Origin: Lantana camara
Lineage: Eukaryota > Streptophyta > Magnoliopsida > Lamiales > Verbenaceae
DNA: 64,000 nucleotides
Direction: 5' to 3'
Assembly (NCBI GenBank): GCA_037501455.1
Contig: CM074861.1
Coordinates: 91,179,001-91,243,000, forward strand
Shown here: positions 20,514 through 31,395 of the stretch, piece by piece
Numbering within the stretch: position 1 is the stretch's first letter
Layout: every line of letters begins with the position of its first letter
The notes under the pieces: generated by a model
The model's input: only the letters and a program-made list of their open reading frames with translations
Told to the model about the DNA's origin: nothing
Databases searched by the model: none
Made by a program: the position numbers and the translations under genes

Positions 20514-22567
20514 TATTGCCAACATTGCAGCTTTGACATAAGTTGGAGTTTATATACAGAACCCAGTGTTGCTTCTTTCTGTACGAAAAGGGATTAGGAA
20601 TGTTCTCAGTATTTGTGTAATCAGTGATCCCATCTCCCCAAGTCAGTAAGTTGAATGGAGTTGTTCATGTTTCTTTTTCACAGAGTTTGAGCTATTTTGC
20701 AGGCTATAGACTATAGTGATGAGGTCATATTCGAACTTAATTCCTTTTTGACATTGATTGATTGATACATATATAAAGAAGTAACTTATTCTCATATGAA
20801 AAGAGAAGATTACCTTACTTTCATTAAAATATTTAAGGAAACAATGTTGTTTATACGACCTTAAATGTTGAGAGCTTTCGGGGTCATTTAATATTTGTAG
20901 GCCAGCACAGCAGGCATGGCTGGGCAAGGCATTATTATGTGGTGGGGTTTGACTTTGCAAGTTTCGCTGAAATTACTACAAGACTTCAATCGGAAATTGG
21001 GCGATTAAAAACTAAAAACCAAATAATTTATATAAGTTTACGTTGCCTATATTGGTATTTTAAATTGTATTAAACTTAATTATAACGTCATTTGAACTAT
21101 TTAATGCATCATTAAGTCCAAGTCCCGTTGGTTAATGGAAATTTCTAACTCATACTTTATTCAACTGAATTCAATCAAATTTAAAAAAAAAATTACATTA
21201 ATTATATAATAGTGTAAAACACTCTGGAAAAATTAACAGCAATTTTAGATTTCTGCAAAGAATAGTTTTCCAAAATGCAGCTTTTTTGGTACATGTTGCA
21301 TGCATTCTAGGCTTCTAGCATATGGAACGGGTGCATGAACAACATATTTTCCTACTTATGGACGCCATCGAGAAATTATATGGACGAACTTTGTTGCTCG
21401 TTTCCATAGGGTGAATGGATTGCCCTCAATATTCATTTCAATAACGAATTCTATTATTTAATATATTATTTTAATTTTTTGTTGGCCCCGTGTTCATAGC
21501 ATGAGATCTTTTGTACATCCATTAATGTTATAATAAATGATGTCAGTAAGTTTTCATTAATTTATCTTTTTAATTCAATATTTATATTTTAATAACAAAT
21601 TCTAATTTTTAATATATTATTTTATTTTGTAATTTAATAAAATTTGCTTTTAATATTTACTTTAATCCATTCATATTGATATATTATTTCAAATATGAAC
21701 CTAGGTTTTTTTATTTATAAATTACAATGTAGGGAAAATTCTCTTTCTCTAATTATATAATCTATCTAAATTATTTTTCTTTTATAACATTTCTACTTCA
21801 TGAATAATAAAAGAACACTAAACTTAATATCCATCTAAATTATGTATTGCATAGATATTCTGTGACCTAGAGGATGGTTTTATAATTTGAGCGAACTTGG
21901 AGGACCTGGCTGTAATTTATCCGAAATCACCAGCAAATATGGATGACACAAGTCACACAACACCTGACGTAAGTATAGTCGCGCATGCTGGAGCCTGGAG
22001 CTGGATAACTCTTGGAGAACTTTGAGGAGAAGAGCTCGAGAAGAAGAATGGGAGAATCCAAAGCGTTCGTAAGCATTCTTTTCTGCAATCTTTTTAGTGT
22101 CTGTGTTGATTACTTTGTCTTGTTACTGTTGGCAATCTGCTTACCCTCTTTAACTGCTTGTTGAAATCCCTACAAGGATGTGAATCTTAGACTTTATCTT
22201 CACTCTTAAACATGCATGCTCGGATTGAATGTCATACTGATCTTACTGATTCTTTGGTCCAAATCGTGAATTGATAGGCAGTTTCGAGATTTTATACCTG
22301 CAAATATTTTACGTTAGGCGTAGTTCAGTTTTCTGAAGAGCAGTTAGTGAATTGTTAATACATTATTTCACACTATATCTCAGTAAGAGAAATTGAATGA
22401 AATTTTTGGAACAAAAAGTAGCTTTATGATGGCTGGATTGGGTTTGAGTTGTTTTTTTTCCCCCCCTTCTTCTTAGAACTAGCTTTATGAATTACATTTG
22501 CCGACTCAATAAAATACTAGGTGTCCCTCATCATTGTTTGAGTGAGGTGAAACAAAAGCCGCCAGTC
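20514..22567. other. Intergenic region between GLR copies b and c
   Basis: The first 500 bases are the former copy b promoter region, homologous to those of copies a and c. From about 21000 to 21900 the DNA is AT-rich without recognised features. At 22048-22068 a short plus-strand frame, ATG followed by six codons (MGESKAF), ends at a good donor (TTC|GTAAGC) behind a purine-rich leader. It could be the first exon of a lost gene, but nothing supports a continuation. Confidence 0.4.
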
Positions 22568-23230
22568 TTAGTGAATTTTACATGGCAGGTCTACTGATAT
22601 TGAGGTTAATTGCTTGTTTTCATTTGCATTAGCAAGCTCTACTTCCTGTTTCATCACTTGAGATGATTCCCCTTGTTGCTTAGTCAATTGATTCTCCTTC
22701 TCTACTAGAAATTCGGCATTCTTCCTTTTGGGAGAATCAGGAATCTAGAAGATAGGACTCCTTGTGCCAATAGTATGTGGAGAGGTCGGTGAAAAAGTTG
22801 GTGGACTTGATTCAAAATATTCATTGCAGGATTCTGTTACAGACTTCATGAAGCTACTATCTCTTTCTCTCTGTTCATTCCTGAAAGTATGAGGGCCAGG
22901 ATATCTACTGTTAAACCTTCGAAGTAATTCGATTGTCTTGATCCGTATTGTTGACTCTGGATTAGAGTGATCAAAGACTTGCCAATTTTCTCTTAGGAAC
23001 CTAATCACATAGATTATCAAGGCTAAAACTGCAACAATTCCTACTATAGAAAAGAGTCCTCCGAAGCTTCCTAGGCCAATACTGTTTGATGAAACTAAGG
23101 TACTAGAGTCTGGACATTTGGTCTCATCTCCCAACAATGAATTTTCAATCTCTCGCATCCTGTCACTCTCGGTGACCTTTAATATTGCTCTTGAAATATC
23201 AGGTACGAGTGGTGACCCTCTTGGAAAGAC
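22568..23230 (-). pseudogene. GLR copy c exon 5
   Basis: As copy b exon 5: VFPRGSPLVPDISRAILKV, M4 (VGIVAVLALIIYVI), serine-rich tail. A TAG at 22745-22747 (TCG in copy b) would remove the last 59 residues. Beyond it the frame stays open to the normal end (LPCKIH, stop at 22568-22570), so this stop is recent. Confidence 0.88.
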
Positions 23231-23342
23231 CTGCAATACATACATACAATAAACAAAAACAAGCATGAGAAAAACCTAATGCAAGAATTTTATGGATAAA
23301 AAATCTAAAAAGTATTGAGGGAGATAAAGTAGAGCCACATAC

Positions 23343-23749
23343 GAAGGCAAAACCACCAGCCTTATATGTGGGGCCAGCCATAGTGTATTTTGAACAGTAC
23401 TTGGAAAGCATCAGCTTCACATATGGGATTTCATCAAAAGCAGCAGCTATACCACCATTTTTACTTCCTTTGGAGAAAAGTTCATCAAGTTCCTTCGGCG
23501 AGTTATATGCCACGAGTTTGGATTCATGAAAGTGCATACTTTTTAGAAGTCCAAAAACAAATGAATCCTTCTTGTAGCCCACATTTTCATTGTTTCTGAT
23601 AAGCTCATTAATATCTGTAATGGTAGGCTTTAGCTGCTGAACTGTCATTATGGAAGTAAGACTGGCGGTATAAGTTTGGGTTAGTATTAGAACCACCAAG
23701 AACCATGTAACCAGTACGAACCTAGCTAAGTTGCTGGTCACCTTCTCCT
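23343..23749 (-). pseudogene. GLR copy c exon 4 (M3 and S2)
   Basis: Acceptor TTTTGTAG|AGGAG. Encodes EKVTSNLARFVLVTWFLVVLI, the TYTASLTSIMTV gating signature and the S2 lobe through YKAGGFAF, ending at GTATGT. It has no lesion of its own and shows the uninterrupted form of the exon split by the CACTA-like element in copy b. Confidence 0.88.
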
Positions 23750-23787
23750 CTACAAAAGAGAATGCAGTTAAATTTATTATGAGATAG

Positions 23788-23893
23788 GCGTAATTACAAT
23801 GACAACCCTGAGGTTGGCCTAATTACACGAGCTTCAAATGATGTTTGATGATCTACAGAAAGCCGAACCCAGGGTTTGTCGGTGTAATAATCC
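23788..23893. mobile_element. Small TIR element in GLR copy c intron 3
   Basis: Orthologous insertion to the one at 13559-13703, with the same imperfect inverted ends. Confidence 0.5.
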
Positions 23894-23937
23894 CTTGGAT
23901 TAATAAAACTACTTCTCTAGCTATTTGAAATTCTTAC

Positions 23938-24250
23938 TGTGAGCGAAGACCATAGTGGAGAAGGCAAACCAGAATATAATGCCTATTTGATGCGTAGGAG
24001 TGCCCGTGAAATCCTCATTGGTTCGATGTTCTAGGAACCAAATAAGAAAACCTATGAAAATGAATGAGCAAAAGCTTGTCAACCAAAGCTCCCAAGTAAA
24101 TGGCTTCAAAAATACCCAAAGACTTTTGCTCTTGTCGACTTTGATTGGCACAACCATCGAAACTCCGGACTCTGTGTAAGGAAGGGTGAAGTCAATGTAC
24201 TCTGACCTGTTCGCCGAAATAGTTACATCTCCGACTACAGCATCAAATTT
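23938..24250 (-). pseudogene. GLR copy c exon 3 (S1 end, M1, pore)
   Basis: Reads FDAVVGDVTISANRSEYIDF, then TLPYTESGVSMVVP (end of S1), M1 (LWLTSFCSFIFIGFLIWFLEH) and the pore region (IGIIFWFAFSTMVFAH), to a donor CACA|GTAAG. It is open throughout. Confidence 0.88.
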
Positions 24251-24401
24251 CTGTTCATTGATCAGAAAACAATTAACACTCCGTGCTACAAGCTAGAGGA
24301 ATGGTGAATCTATCCAATTGTTGAAAGGGGAAAAAAAAAAAGAAAAGAAAAGAAAGATGCTTATTTATGTTCTTCAAAAATGAAGATAGGAAAATACTTA
24401 C

Positions 24402-24812
24402 TCCAAGAGACACTTGATAAAGCAAATCATCATAACTACCAGCTATCTTGTGGTCAGTTGTAGCAAACGGTTTGTATTCATACGGTACACCATATGGTAG
24501 AGTTTGCATCACAGCATCAAAAACATCTTTGCTGTAGCCTCTCACTTCTATTTGATTGTTAGTATTCCAAGTGACATGAACAAAGTCAGAGTAAATATTT
24601 TGAACAGGAATACCTACTCTTAATCTCCGCCGTTCGTCGGAATCACCCAATCCTTGGGAGGAGATGTTTTATCCCCTGGCCATATAATGGGTCCTAGGTG
24701 GGACTTGGAGATAGAATATGTAGTTGTTTTGGAAATTTTGTGGTTTATCTCTCTAACAACTCCATTCTCTTTCGTCCAATATCCAACAACTCTAGCTCCT
24801 GGACCAACCACA
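24402..24812 (-). pseudogene. GLR copy c exon 2, 3' part
   Basis: Continues exon 2 after the copia insertion: GPGARVVGYWTKENG, IIWPGDKTSPPKDWVIPTNG, then after a one-base deletion near 24630 LRVGIPVQNIYSDFV (S1) and YEYKPFATTDHKIAGSYDDL, to donor CTTGGA|GTAAGT. Bases 24808-24812 (CCACA) are the second copy of the target duplication. Confidence 0.88.
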
Positions 24813-25295
24813 TGTAAAAGTAAAATTATAACACAGCAGAAAGAAATAGAGAAAGCCTGCTGGCCCAAGATCGAACAACCAAAGGGTGGATGAAAACAAC
24901 CAAAGAAGAATAACCTCAAAAATAAAAGGGAATGATTCAAGAGAAAATATGTAGGAAAGAAGGCTTTTATTAGAGGACTTTAACTTACAACTTGGCTTGT
25001 TTTCAAATGGCAAATACTCACCCCTATTTATACTACTCATCAAAGGAGAATTCTAGTTATTAGATATTTTGATACATAATTCTAGATTTCCTAATAAACA
25101 ATTATAGATGCTAAGATATTTCTAGATTTCCTAATAAATAATTGCTAAGATAATTCTAGATCCCTAATAATGGATAGAGATAATATGGTGGAATCATCTA
25201 GAGAGATATTTTGGTAGAAATATCTAGACTACCAAAATATCTAGGCTTGGATTATTCTAGAGTTATAATCCAAAAAATCATCTTTAATTTTAACA
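24813..25295 (-). repeat. 3' LTR of the copia element
   Basis: TGTAAAAGTAAAATTATAAC to ...TTTAATTTTAACA in plus orientation. A TATA-like GTATAAATAG lies on the minus strand at 25024-25033. The polypurine tract (AAGGGGGAG, minus strand) is adjacent at 25296-25304. Confidence 0.92.
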
Positions 25296-25302
25296 CTCCC
25301 CC

Positions 25303-28300
25303 TTAAAGTGATTTTTTGGATATTAACCCGAGCTTCTCACGAAGGAATTCAAAGGAGGCCTTGGAAAGCGACTTAGTGAAAATGTAGGCGACGTTATCCT
25401 TACTTCGCACTTCCAGAGCGTCGATGGTGTCATCAAGAACCTTTTCTCTAACAAAGTGATGCTCGATCTCAATATGTTTGGTTCTTGCATGAAATACTGG
25501 ATTATTTGTGAGCTTGATAGCACTCTGATTATCTCCAAAAAGTGCAGTTGGCTTAGTTATAGGATAATGTAGATCGTCCGCAAGTCTTTGAAGCCAAATG
25601 CATTCTTGAGCAGCAAGAGCAGCCGCTTTGTACTCCGCCTCTGTCGTTGATAAGGAAACTGAATTTTGTTTCTTGCTACACCAAGAAATACCTGTACCAC
25701 CACTGAGAAAAACATATCCTGAAGTGGACCTTCGATCATCCAAGTCTCCGCCAAAATCCGCATCCGTGAAACCAACTAGAGAGGCGGTAGCTTTCTTCTT
25801 GTAAAGTAGGCCCATATCCAGAGTTGAGTTGACATATTTCAAAATCCTTTTTGCAGCTTCTAAGTGAGGCTTTCTTGGTGTCTGCATAAACCTGCTAACC
25901 AAACCAACTGCAAAAGCAATATCGGGTCTTGTGATAGTTAAATATAAAAGACTACCGACAAGAGCACGATAAGGCTGCGGATTGGCCAGAAGTGATCCTT
26001 CTTCACGCCTTAGCTTTATGTTGGCCTCTAGTGGAGTTGAACACCTTTTGCTTTGATTTACTCCAAACCGTTCAACTAACTTCTTGGCATAACTTTCTTG
26101 AGAAAGAAAGATACCACTTGCCAAGTTCGTCACCTCTAAGCCAAGAAAGTGATGCAGCTCCCCCAACTTCTTAATATCAAATCTGATAGCAAGCTCATCT
26201 TGAAGTTTTTCAACTTCAGTTGCATCGTTGCCTGTGATTATCATATCATCCACATACAACAACACTACAAGATGCAAGCTTCCTTGTTTTTTAACAAACA
26301 AGCTAGAGTCTGAATCCGAAGCATGATAGCCACAAAATTGTAAATATTGAGAGATTTTTCCATACCATGCTCGTGGAGCTTGTTTGAGTCCGTAGAGAGC
26401 CTTTTCAAGCTTGCACACATAATTAGGATGAGAGTTAGAAACATAACCTGGAGGTTGCTCCATGTAGATGTCTTTGTCCAGCTCCCCGTATAAGAACGCA
26501 TTCTTCACATCAAGCTGCCATAATTTCCAATTATGGAATGCTGCCAGAGCTAATACCATGCGTACTGAAATCATCTTGGCCACGGGGCTGAAAGTTTCTT
26601 CATAATCTTCTCCATATTTTTGAGAGAAACCTCGAGCCACCAACCGTGCTTTATATCTTTCGACACTCCCATTCGTTTTCCTTTTGATTTTGTATACCCA
26701 TTTACAAGAAACGGGTTGCACATCTTTTGGCTTCGGAACAAGACTCCAAGTTTGATTTTTCTCGAGTGCCTCCATTTCAGCATCCATTGCAAGCTCCCAT
26801 TCTTTGTTTCCTTTTGCTTCATCAAAGGAACGAGGTTCCTCATCATCAATGGGACCTGCAAAGAAGCAAGAATATGTGCTTATAAAATTTTCATCTCTGT
26901 ACCGGGCAGGTTTGACAACATTTCTTCGAGGCCTCTCGGATCTAGTTGCATCGGTGGATTCTCCTGGATGTTGCCCTTCAGATTGTTGAGTGTTTGAACT
27001 CCCCCTTTCACTGTGGTTCTCAGAAGGATTTTCTGTTACGGATAATTCTATGATTTCTGGGCTTGAGGTTTTAGCCCCACTTTGGTTAGTCACCTTCCCT
27101 TCGTAATACAGTGAAATTTCATCAAAGATAACATCTCTGGAGACAACAAAAAGATGAGTTTTTGGGTCCATACATTTCCAACCTTTCTTCCTTTCATCAT
27201 ACCCGACAAAAATGCATTTTCTCGCCTTTGCATCAAGTTTAGTTCTTCGAGAATCGGGTACATGGACATAGCAAACTGACCCAAAAACTTTAAGATGTTT
27301 AACATTAGGTTTTTCTCCAAAGATAAGTTCGTATGGTGACTTCATATTAATTGGAGAAAGAGGCATTCTATTAATCACGTAAGCTGCACATTTCATACCT
27401 TCCGCCCATAGTGCTCTGGGCAAATTCTTCGCATGCAACCAACTTTTACAACTTTCCGTCAAATGCCTAATCTTTCTCTCTGCAACTCCATTTTGTTGCG
27501 GCGTCTCGGCACAAGTGAGCTCTCTCTTGATGCCATGTTTTCTGCAAAAAGTTAGGAATTCTTCAGAAGTAAACTCACCTCCGTTATCTGTCCGCAACCG
27601 CTTGATTTTGGAACCAAGCACTCCTTCAACCAGCTCCTTAAACTCCAAAAATTTGTTAAACACTTCTGATTTGTGCTTAACAAAGTACACCCATGTGAAT
27701 CGGCTATAATCATCCATAAAAATCAACATATAAGAGTATCCAGAAAATGAGGGAGTTCTTGTTGGGCCCATCAAATCGCTATGAATAAGCTCTAATGGGG
27801 CCTTACTTCGAGAAGTGGATTTGTCAAAAGGAAGCCGATGTGCTTTTCCAAATTGACAACCTTCACACACTTCTCCTCCACCAAAACTTGATAAATTAGG
27901 CAGGCCATTTACCAATTTTAATTTTACCATAGCCTTTAATTTATCCATGCTAAGATGCCCGAGTCTAGCATGCCATAAGTATGCATTTTCATTGTTACTC
28001 ATTTTCTCAATATATGAACCGGAAGCCGACAAAACAAATAAGTCATTTACTCTCTTACCGGTGTGGACGACATCCGCCTTGAGCTCCTTAATGTTCCGTA
28101 AAAACTTCACATCACGTGGACCAAATAGCACAAAATTTCCAGCATCAACAGCATTTGCAACTGAGAAAAGATTTTTCTTCATACCTGGAACGTGGAAGAC
28201 ACTCTTAAGTGTAATGGAATCTTCTTGCTTTCCATTTATAACAACAGTGCCTTCATTCTCCACGCGATGGACTGTGTTGTCGGCCGTCACAATTGCATCA

Positions 28301-28911
28301 TTTCCACTATACTCTTGGAGATTGGAAAACTTGGATTGATCTCCAGTCAGATGATAGCCGCAACCAGAATCCACGATCCAGTCATTTTCAAAGTTGATGG
28401 ATGCCAAGGCATCTACGGCTTTTGTCTCTGCCACGAAGCATTTTCCCCAGTCTTCTTCCTCCACAACCTTGTCGGCCACGTTACTCTCTTGTAATTTAGC
28501 TCGGCAAAATCTTTTGATATGCCCAGTTCTGCCACACCGATAGCATTTGAAAGTTTTCTTATTAGAGTTACTATTAGAAGACTCACTACTAACTCCATAT
28601 GAGCTCGAGCTGTTTTGCCCTTGTTGACGCAGGGTCGGGCTATTTTGATTTCCTTTGCTCTTAAAGAATTTCCTTCTAGCCATAAGAGCACTCCCTTCTT
28701 CCTCCTTAATAGAGACATCGGCCATTTGTTTTGCTAGTGACTCTTGTGAAGATAGTAAATTCTCGAACTCCTCCAAAGATGGTTGTTGAACCCATCCTTG
28801 TATCGCGTAACATAGGGAATGTACTCGGGCTTCAATCCTCGAATAATAGTTCTTCTTATTCGAGCTTCGGAAATTGCTTCTTCTGGATTTAACAAGGAAA
28901 TTTTCGAACAA
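25303..28911 (-). CDS. Copia gag 3' part plus complete pol
   Basis: One open frame of about 1200 codons; the meaningful part begins near 28806 (IQGWVQQPSLEEFENLL). In order: gag zinc knuckle CYRCGRTGHIKRFC; protease WIVDSGCGYHLTGD; GAG-pre-integrase LWHARLGHLSMDKL; integrase zinc finger and DDE core (HSDLMGP, RTDNGGEF, PQQNGVAERKIR); reverse transcriptase (KARLVARGFSQKYGEDYEET, LLYVDDMIITGND); RNase H (GFTDADFGGDLDDRRSTSGY, STTEAEY). All catalytic residues that I can recognise are present. It would be a fused Gag-Pol but for the single frameshift in gag. The element is on the same strand as the host GLR gene, whose exon 2 it splits. Confidence 0.93.
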   Translation of the reverse strand: MFENFLVKSRRSNFRSSNKKNYYSRIEARVHSLCYAIQGWVQQPSLEEFENLLSSQESLAKQMADVSIKEEEGSALMARRKFFKSKGNQNSPTLRQQGQNSSSSYGVSSESSNSNSNKKTFKCYRCGRTGHIKRFCRAKLQESNVADKVVEEEDWGKCFVAETKAVDALASINFENDWIVDSGCGYHLTGDQSKFSNLQEYSGNDAIVTADNTVHRVENEGTVVINGKQEDSITLKSVFHVPGMKKNLFSVANAVDAGNFVLFGPRDVKFLRNIKELKADVVHTGKRVNDLFVLSASGSYIEKMSNNENAYLWHARLGHLSMDKLKAMVKLKLVNGLPNLSSFGGGEVCEGCQFGKAHRLPFDKSTSRSKAPLELIHSDLMGPTRTPSFSGYSYMLIFMDDYSRFTWVYFVKHKSEVFNKFLEFKELVEGVLGSKIKRLRTDNGGEFTSEEFLTFCRKHGIKRELTCAETPQQNGVAERKIRHLTESCKSWLHAKNLPRALWAEGMKCAAYVINRMPLSPINMKSPYELIFGEKPNVKHLKVFGSVCYVHVPDSRRTKLDAKARKCIFVGYDERKKGWKCMDPKTHLFVVSRDVIFDEISLYYEGKVTNQSGAKTSSPEIIELSVTENPSENHSERGSSNTQQSEGQHPGESTDATRSERPRRNVVKPARYRDENFISTYSCFFAGPIDDEEPRSFDEAKGNKEWELAMDAEMEALEKNQTWSLVPKPKDVQPVSCKWVYKIKRKTNGSVERYKARLVARGFSQKYGEDYEETFSPVAKMISVRMVLALAAFHNWKLWQLDVKNAFLYGELDKDIYMEQPPGYVSNSHPNYVCKLEKALYGLKQAPRAWYGKISQYLQFCGYHASDSDSSLFVKKQGSLHLVVLLYVDDMIITGNDATEVEKLQDELAIRFDIKKLGELHHFLGLEVTNLASGIFLSQESYAKKLVERFGVNQSKRCSTPLEANIKLRREEGSLLANPQPYRALVGSLLYLTITRPDIAFAVGLVSRFMQTPRKPHLEAAKRILKYVNSTLDMGLLYKKKATASLVGFTDADFGGDLDDRRSTSGYVFLSGGTGISWCSKKQNSVSLSTTEAEYKAAALAAQECIWLQRLADDLHYPITKPTALFGDNQSAIKLTNNPVFHARTKHIEIEHHFVREKVLDDTIDALEVRSKDNVAYIFTKSLSKASFEFLREKLGLISKKSL

Positions 28912-29314
28912 AGATTTTTAATTTTAAGGAAATACTCAGAAATGGAAAGATTACCCTGCGTGGTGTTGGCGAGCTCATTCTCCAAAATTTGAAGTCGTGC
29001 TTCATCCTTTTTGTTGAAGAGTCTGTCAAGAGTCCGCCAAATCTCGTGGGCTGAGTTACACGTCATGATGTGATCGAATAGGCCTTGAGAAATTGACCGC
29101 TTCAAAACGAACTCTGCCTTTGCATTCAATTGCTTCCATTTCTTGAGTGCATCGGCATTTTCTGGCTTATCCGTGGGAGATGTTGTATTATTGTCATTAA
29201 CAACATCCCATAAATCTTCACCAACGAGATAAGACTCCATACAAGTCCTCCACACCCTGTAGTTGGATTGGTTTAACAATTCGATACCAAGTCCACTACG
29301 ACCACTTGAATCCA
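28734..29314 (-). pseudogene. Copia gag, 5' part (before frameshift)
   Basis: Starts at ATG 29314 (MDSSGRSGLGIELLNQSNY). It shows the UBN2-type gag fold signatures: NYRVWRTCMESYLVGEDLW, AHEIWRTLDRLF and NLSISEYFLKIKNLC. The meaningful frame ends near 28806, where one base is missing. Downstream residues in this frame are nonsense, and the gag reading resumes one frame over in the long ORF starting at 28911. Confidence 0.85.
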
Positions 29315-29389
29315 TTTTTGAGGCACCGGTTGATTTTTCCACCAAGGGATCTTGACACACGATACTAGAGCCCTATGGCTCTGATACCA

Positions 29390-29869
29390 TGTAAAAGTAA
29401 AATTATAACACAGCAGAAAGTAATAGAGAAAGCCTGCTGGCCCAAGATCGAACAACCAAAGGGTGGATGAAAACAACTAAAGAAGAATAACCTCAAAAAT
29501 AAAAGGGAATGATTCAAGAGAAAATATGTAGGAAAGAAGGCTTTTATTAGAGGACTTTAACTTACAACTTGGCTTGTTTTCAAATGGCAAATACTCACCC
29601 CTATTTATACTACTCAAAGGAGAATTCTAGTTATTAGATATTTTGATACATAATTCTAGATTTCCTAATAAACAATTATAGATGCTAAGATATTTCTAGA
29701 TTTCCTAATAAATAATTGCTAAGATAATTCTAGATCCCTAATAATGGATAGAGATAATATGGTGGAATCATCTAGAGAGATATTTTGGTAGAAATATCTA
29801 GACTACGAAAATATCTAGGCTTGGATTATTCTAGAGTTATAATCCAAAAAATCATCTTTAATTTTAACA
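29390..29869 (-). repeat. 5' LTR of the copia element
   Basis: Same as the LTR at 24813 except three substitutions and a 3-base deletion. The TATA-like box is at 29601-29610. It is followed on the minus strand by the primer binding site TGGTATCAGAGCC (29377-29389), complementary to initiator Met-tRNA. Confidence 0.92.
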
Positions 29870-30802
29870 CCACATTGACTATCTCATAAGGAGGTGATTG
29901 GAGTTGACCACCAATTAATTTAAAGTTTCCAGTGAGGCCTCTGAATGTTGTACTTGATAATACCTGAATAAACTCTGTTTCAGAGGCCGACACTCCAAAG
30001 CCTTCAAAATCTGATGATTTTTTTGAAGTATTTGACTCTAGTAATGTCGAATTTCTTGTTCTTGCTTCTTCTACTGCTAAGGCGAGTGCAATGACCGAGT
30101 CATAGGCCCAGAGACAAAAAATGTTCAAATCCTGGCTCAGAGATGTTGTGTTGTTCTGCTGAAGCTTTTACCTGTATCTGAATTTAAAATTGTCGAGCTC
30201 TTTCGTTTTAGCAATATAAGGTTTCACACCTATTACTCCAAGCATGGACTCTATGACAGAAGGGTCCATTGAATTTAATTCATTTGTGATACCATCTGTT
30301 GCTATTCATGCATACTCTCCACTCATCATTCCTTGCTGTTCTGCTCTGGTGAATAGGTGAGAAGCGAGCCGTTTCAACATGTGGACAACGAAAACTCTTG
30401 TTTGCATTCTCCTCAACTTGTAGAGCTCTGCAACAATTTGATCATCTTTTGCTGATGGGGGAATGATACTCCTGTAAGCTACGTGGGTATTTATCTGTTC
30501 TAAAGCATTTGTTAGAGACGGCATAATACCTTCCCCAAACTCATTATCAACAGAAATGAGCACAACTTCTTTCCATCCAAAGGCTTGTAGTATAGCGCTT
30601 ATGGCAGTTACTTGGGAAGAGTCACTTAGAGCAGCTCGGATGAAGTATGGGCTTCGAATTGATGAGAGAGAAGGGCTTGTGGCTGAAAATGTGATGATGG
30701 TTACTCGGGCTTTTTCACCTAGTCGTATCATGAAATTCGCCTGGTCTGAGGACAAAGGACCTGGGATGGCTCGCACTTCCACATTCTTCAGTAGGTCTTG
30801 AG
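29870..30802 (-). pseudogene. GLR copy c exon 2, 5' part (ligand-binding domain)
   Basis: Starts after an ATGCAG acceptor; joined to exon 1 it reads EAAQDLLKNVEV, AIPGPLSSDQANFMI, SPSLSSIRSPYFIRAALSD, WKEVVLISVDNEFGEGIM: the ANF/LIVBP domain of GLRs. Two stops interrupt it (TGA 30306-30308, TAA 30168-30170). It continues LNIFCLWAYDSVIALALAVE and SPPYEIVNVV up to the copia LTR. Confidence 0.88.
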
Positions 30803-31395
30803 CTGCATTTCATATGTAAGGAGATTCAATCGACTGTGAAGTACCAGCTGCAACTATGCAGTAGGAGTATAAAATACACTTTACAATACTTTTCCATAAG
30901 AATATGCCTTTAATTTATCATTTTGAATTACGGTTTTGATACTTCTATTGCACATGGTTTCGTAGGATTTATTTAACGACGAGAGGTCCTCGTGATTTTA
31001 ATTTTATTTGGCACTCCTATTAGTCTTTCTAGGATTTTACAGCCTTTTAAGCCATAATATTGAAACTAATAATGAAAATGTACACAATAGCATCAGTAAG
31101 CTATCTTGTGAAGAACATATCAGAAAATTTGCCTAAAGGTCCAAGAATTTTTCTTGCATGAAGTAGCTATTTAGGTTAATTTCTGTTACATTCGAAAAAA
31201 GGCAAAGCCTAGTCTTGTGGGAGATAAGCAAGGAAGGCAGGCATTTATAGTTTCCTTTTAAAAGAAGTTGACTTAAGAAGTTAGAAAGGAATGTAACCAA
31301 CGGAAGCCATTATTAGTGCACTCCCCAACCTAATCTCGATGTCATCGAGCTCTGTGTGTGTGAGAGAGAGAGACAGACAGAGAGAGAGTAAGTAC

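Larger units (their letters stand above)
24813..29869 (-). mobile_element. Young, nearly complete Ty1/copia element in GLR copy c exon 2
   Basis: 5.06 kb with LTRs of 483 bp (24813-25295, 3' LTR) and 480 bp (29390-29869, 5' LTR), and a perfect 5-bp target duplication CCACA (24808-24812 and 29870-29874). By eye the LTRs differ by three substitutions and one 3-base indel, indicating a recent insertion. Primer binding site and polypurine tract are intact. Gag-pol has a single frameshift. Confidence 0.95.

Noticed and set aside
22048..22068. Possible first exon (MGESKAF) of a plus-strand gene
   Set aside because: Seven codons and a donor site only; no following exon was recognised before GLR copy c. 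Kept as a remark in the intergenic entry.
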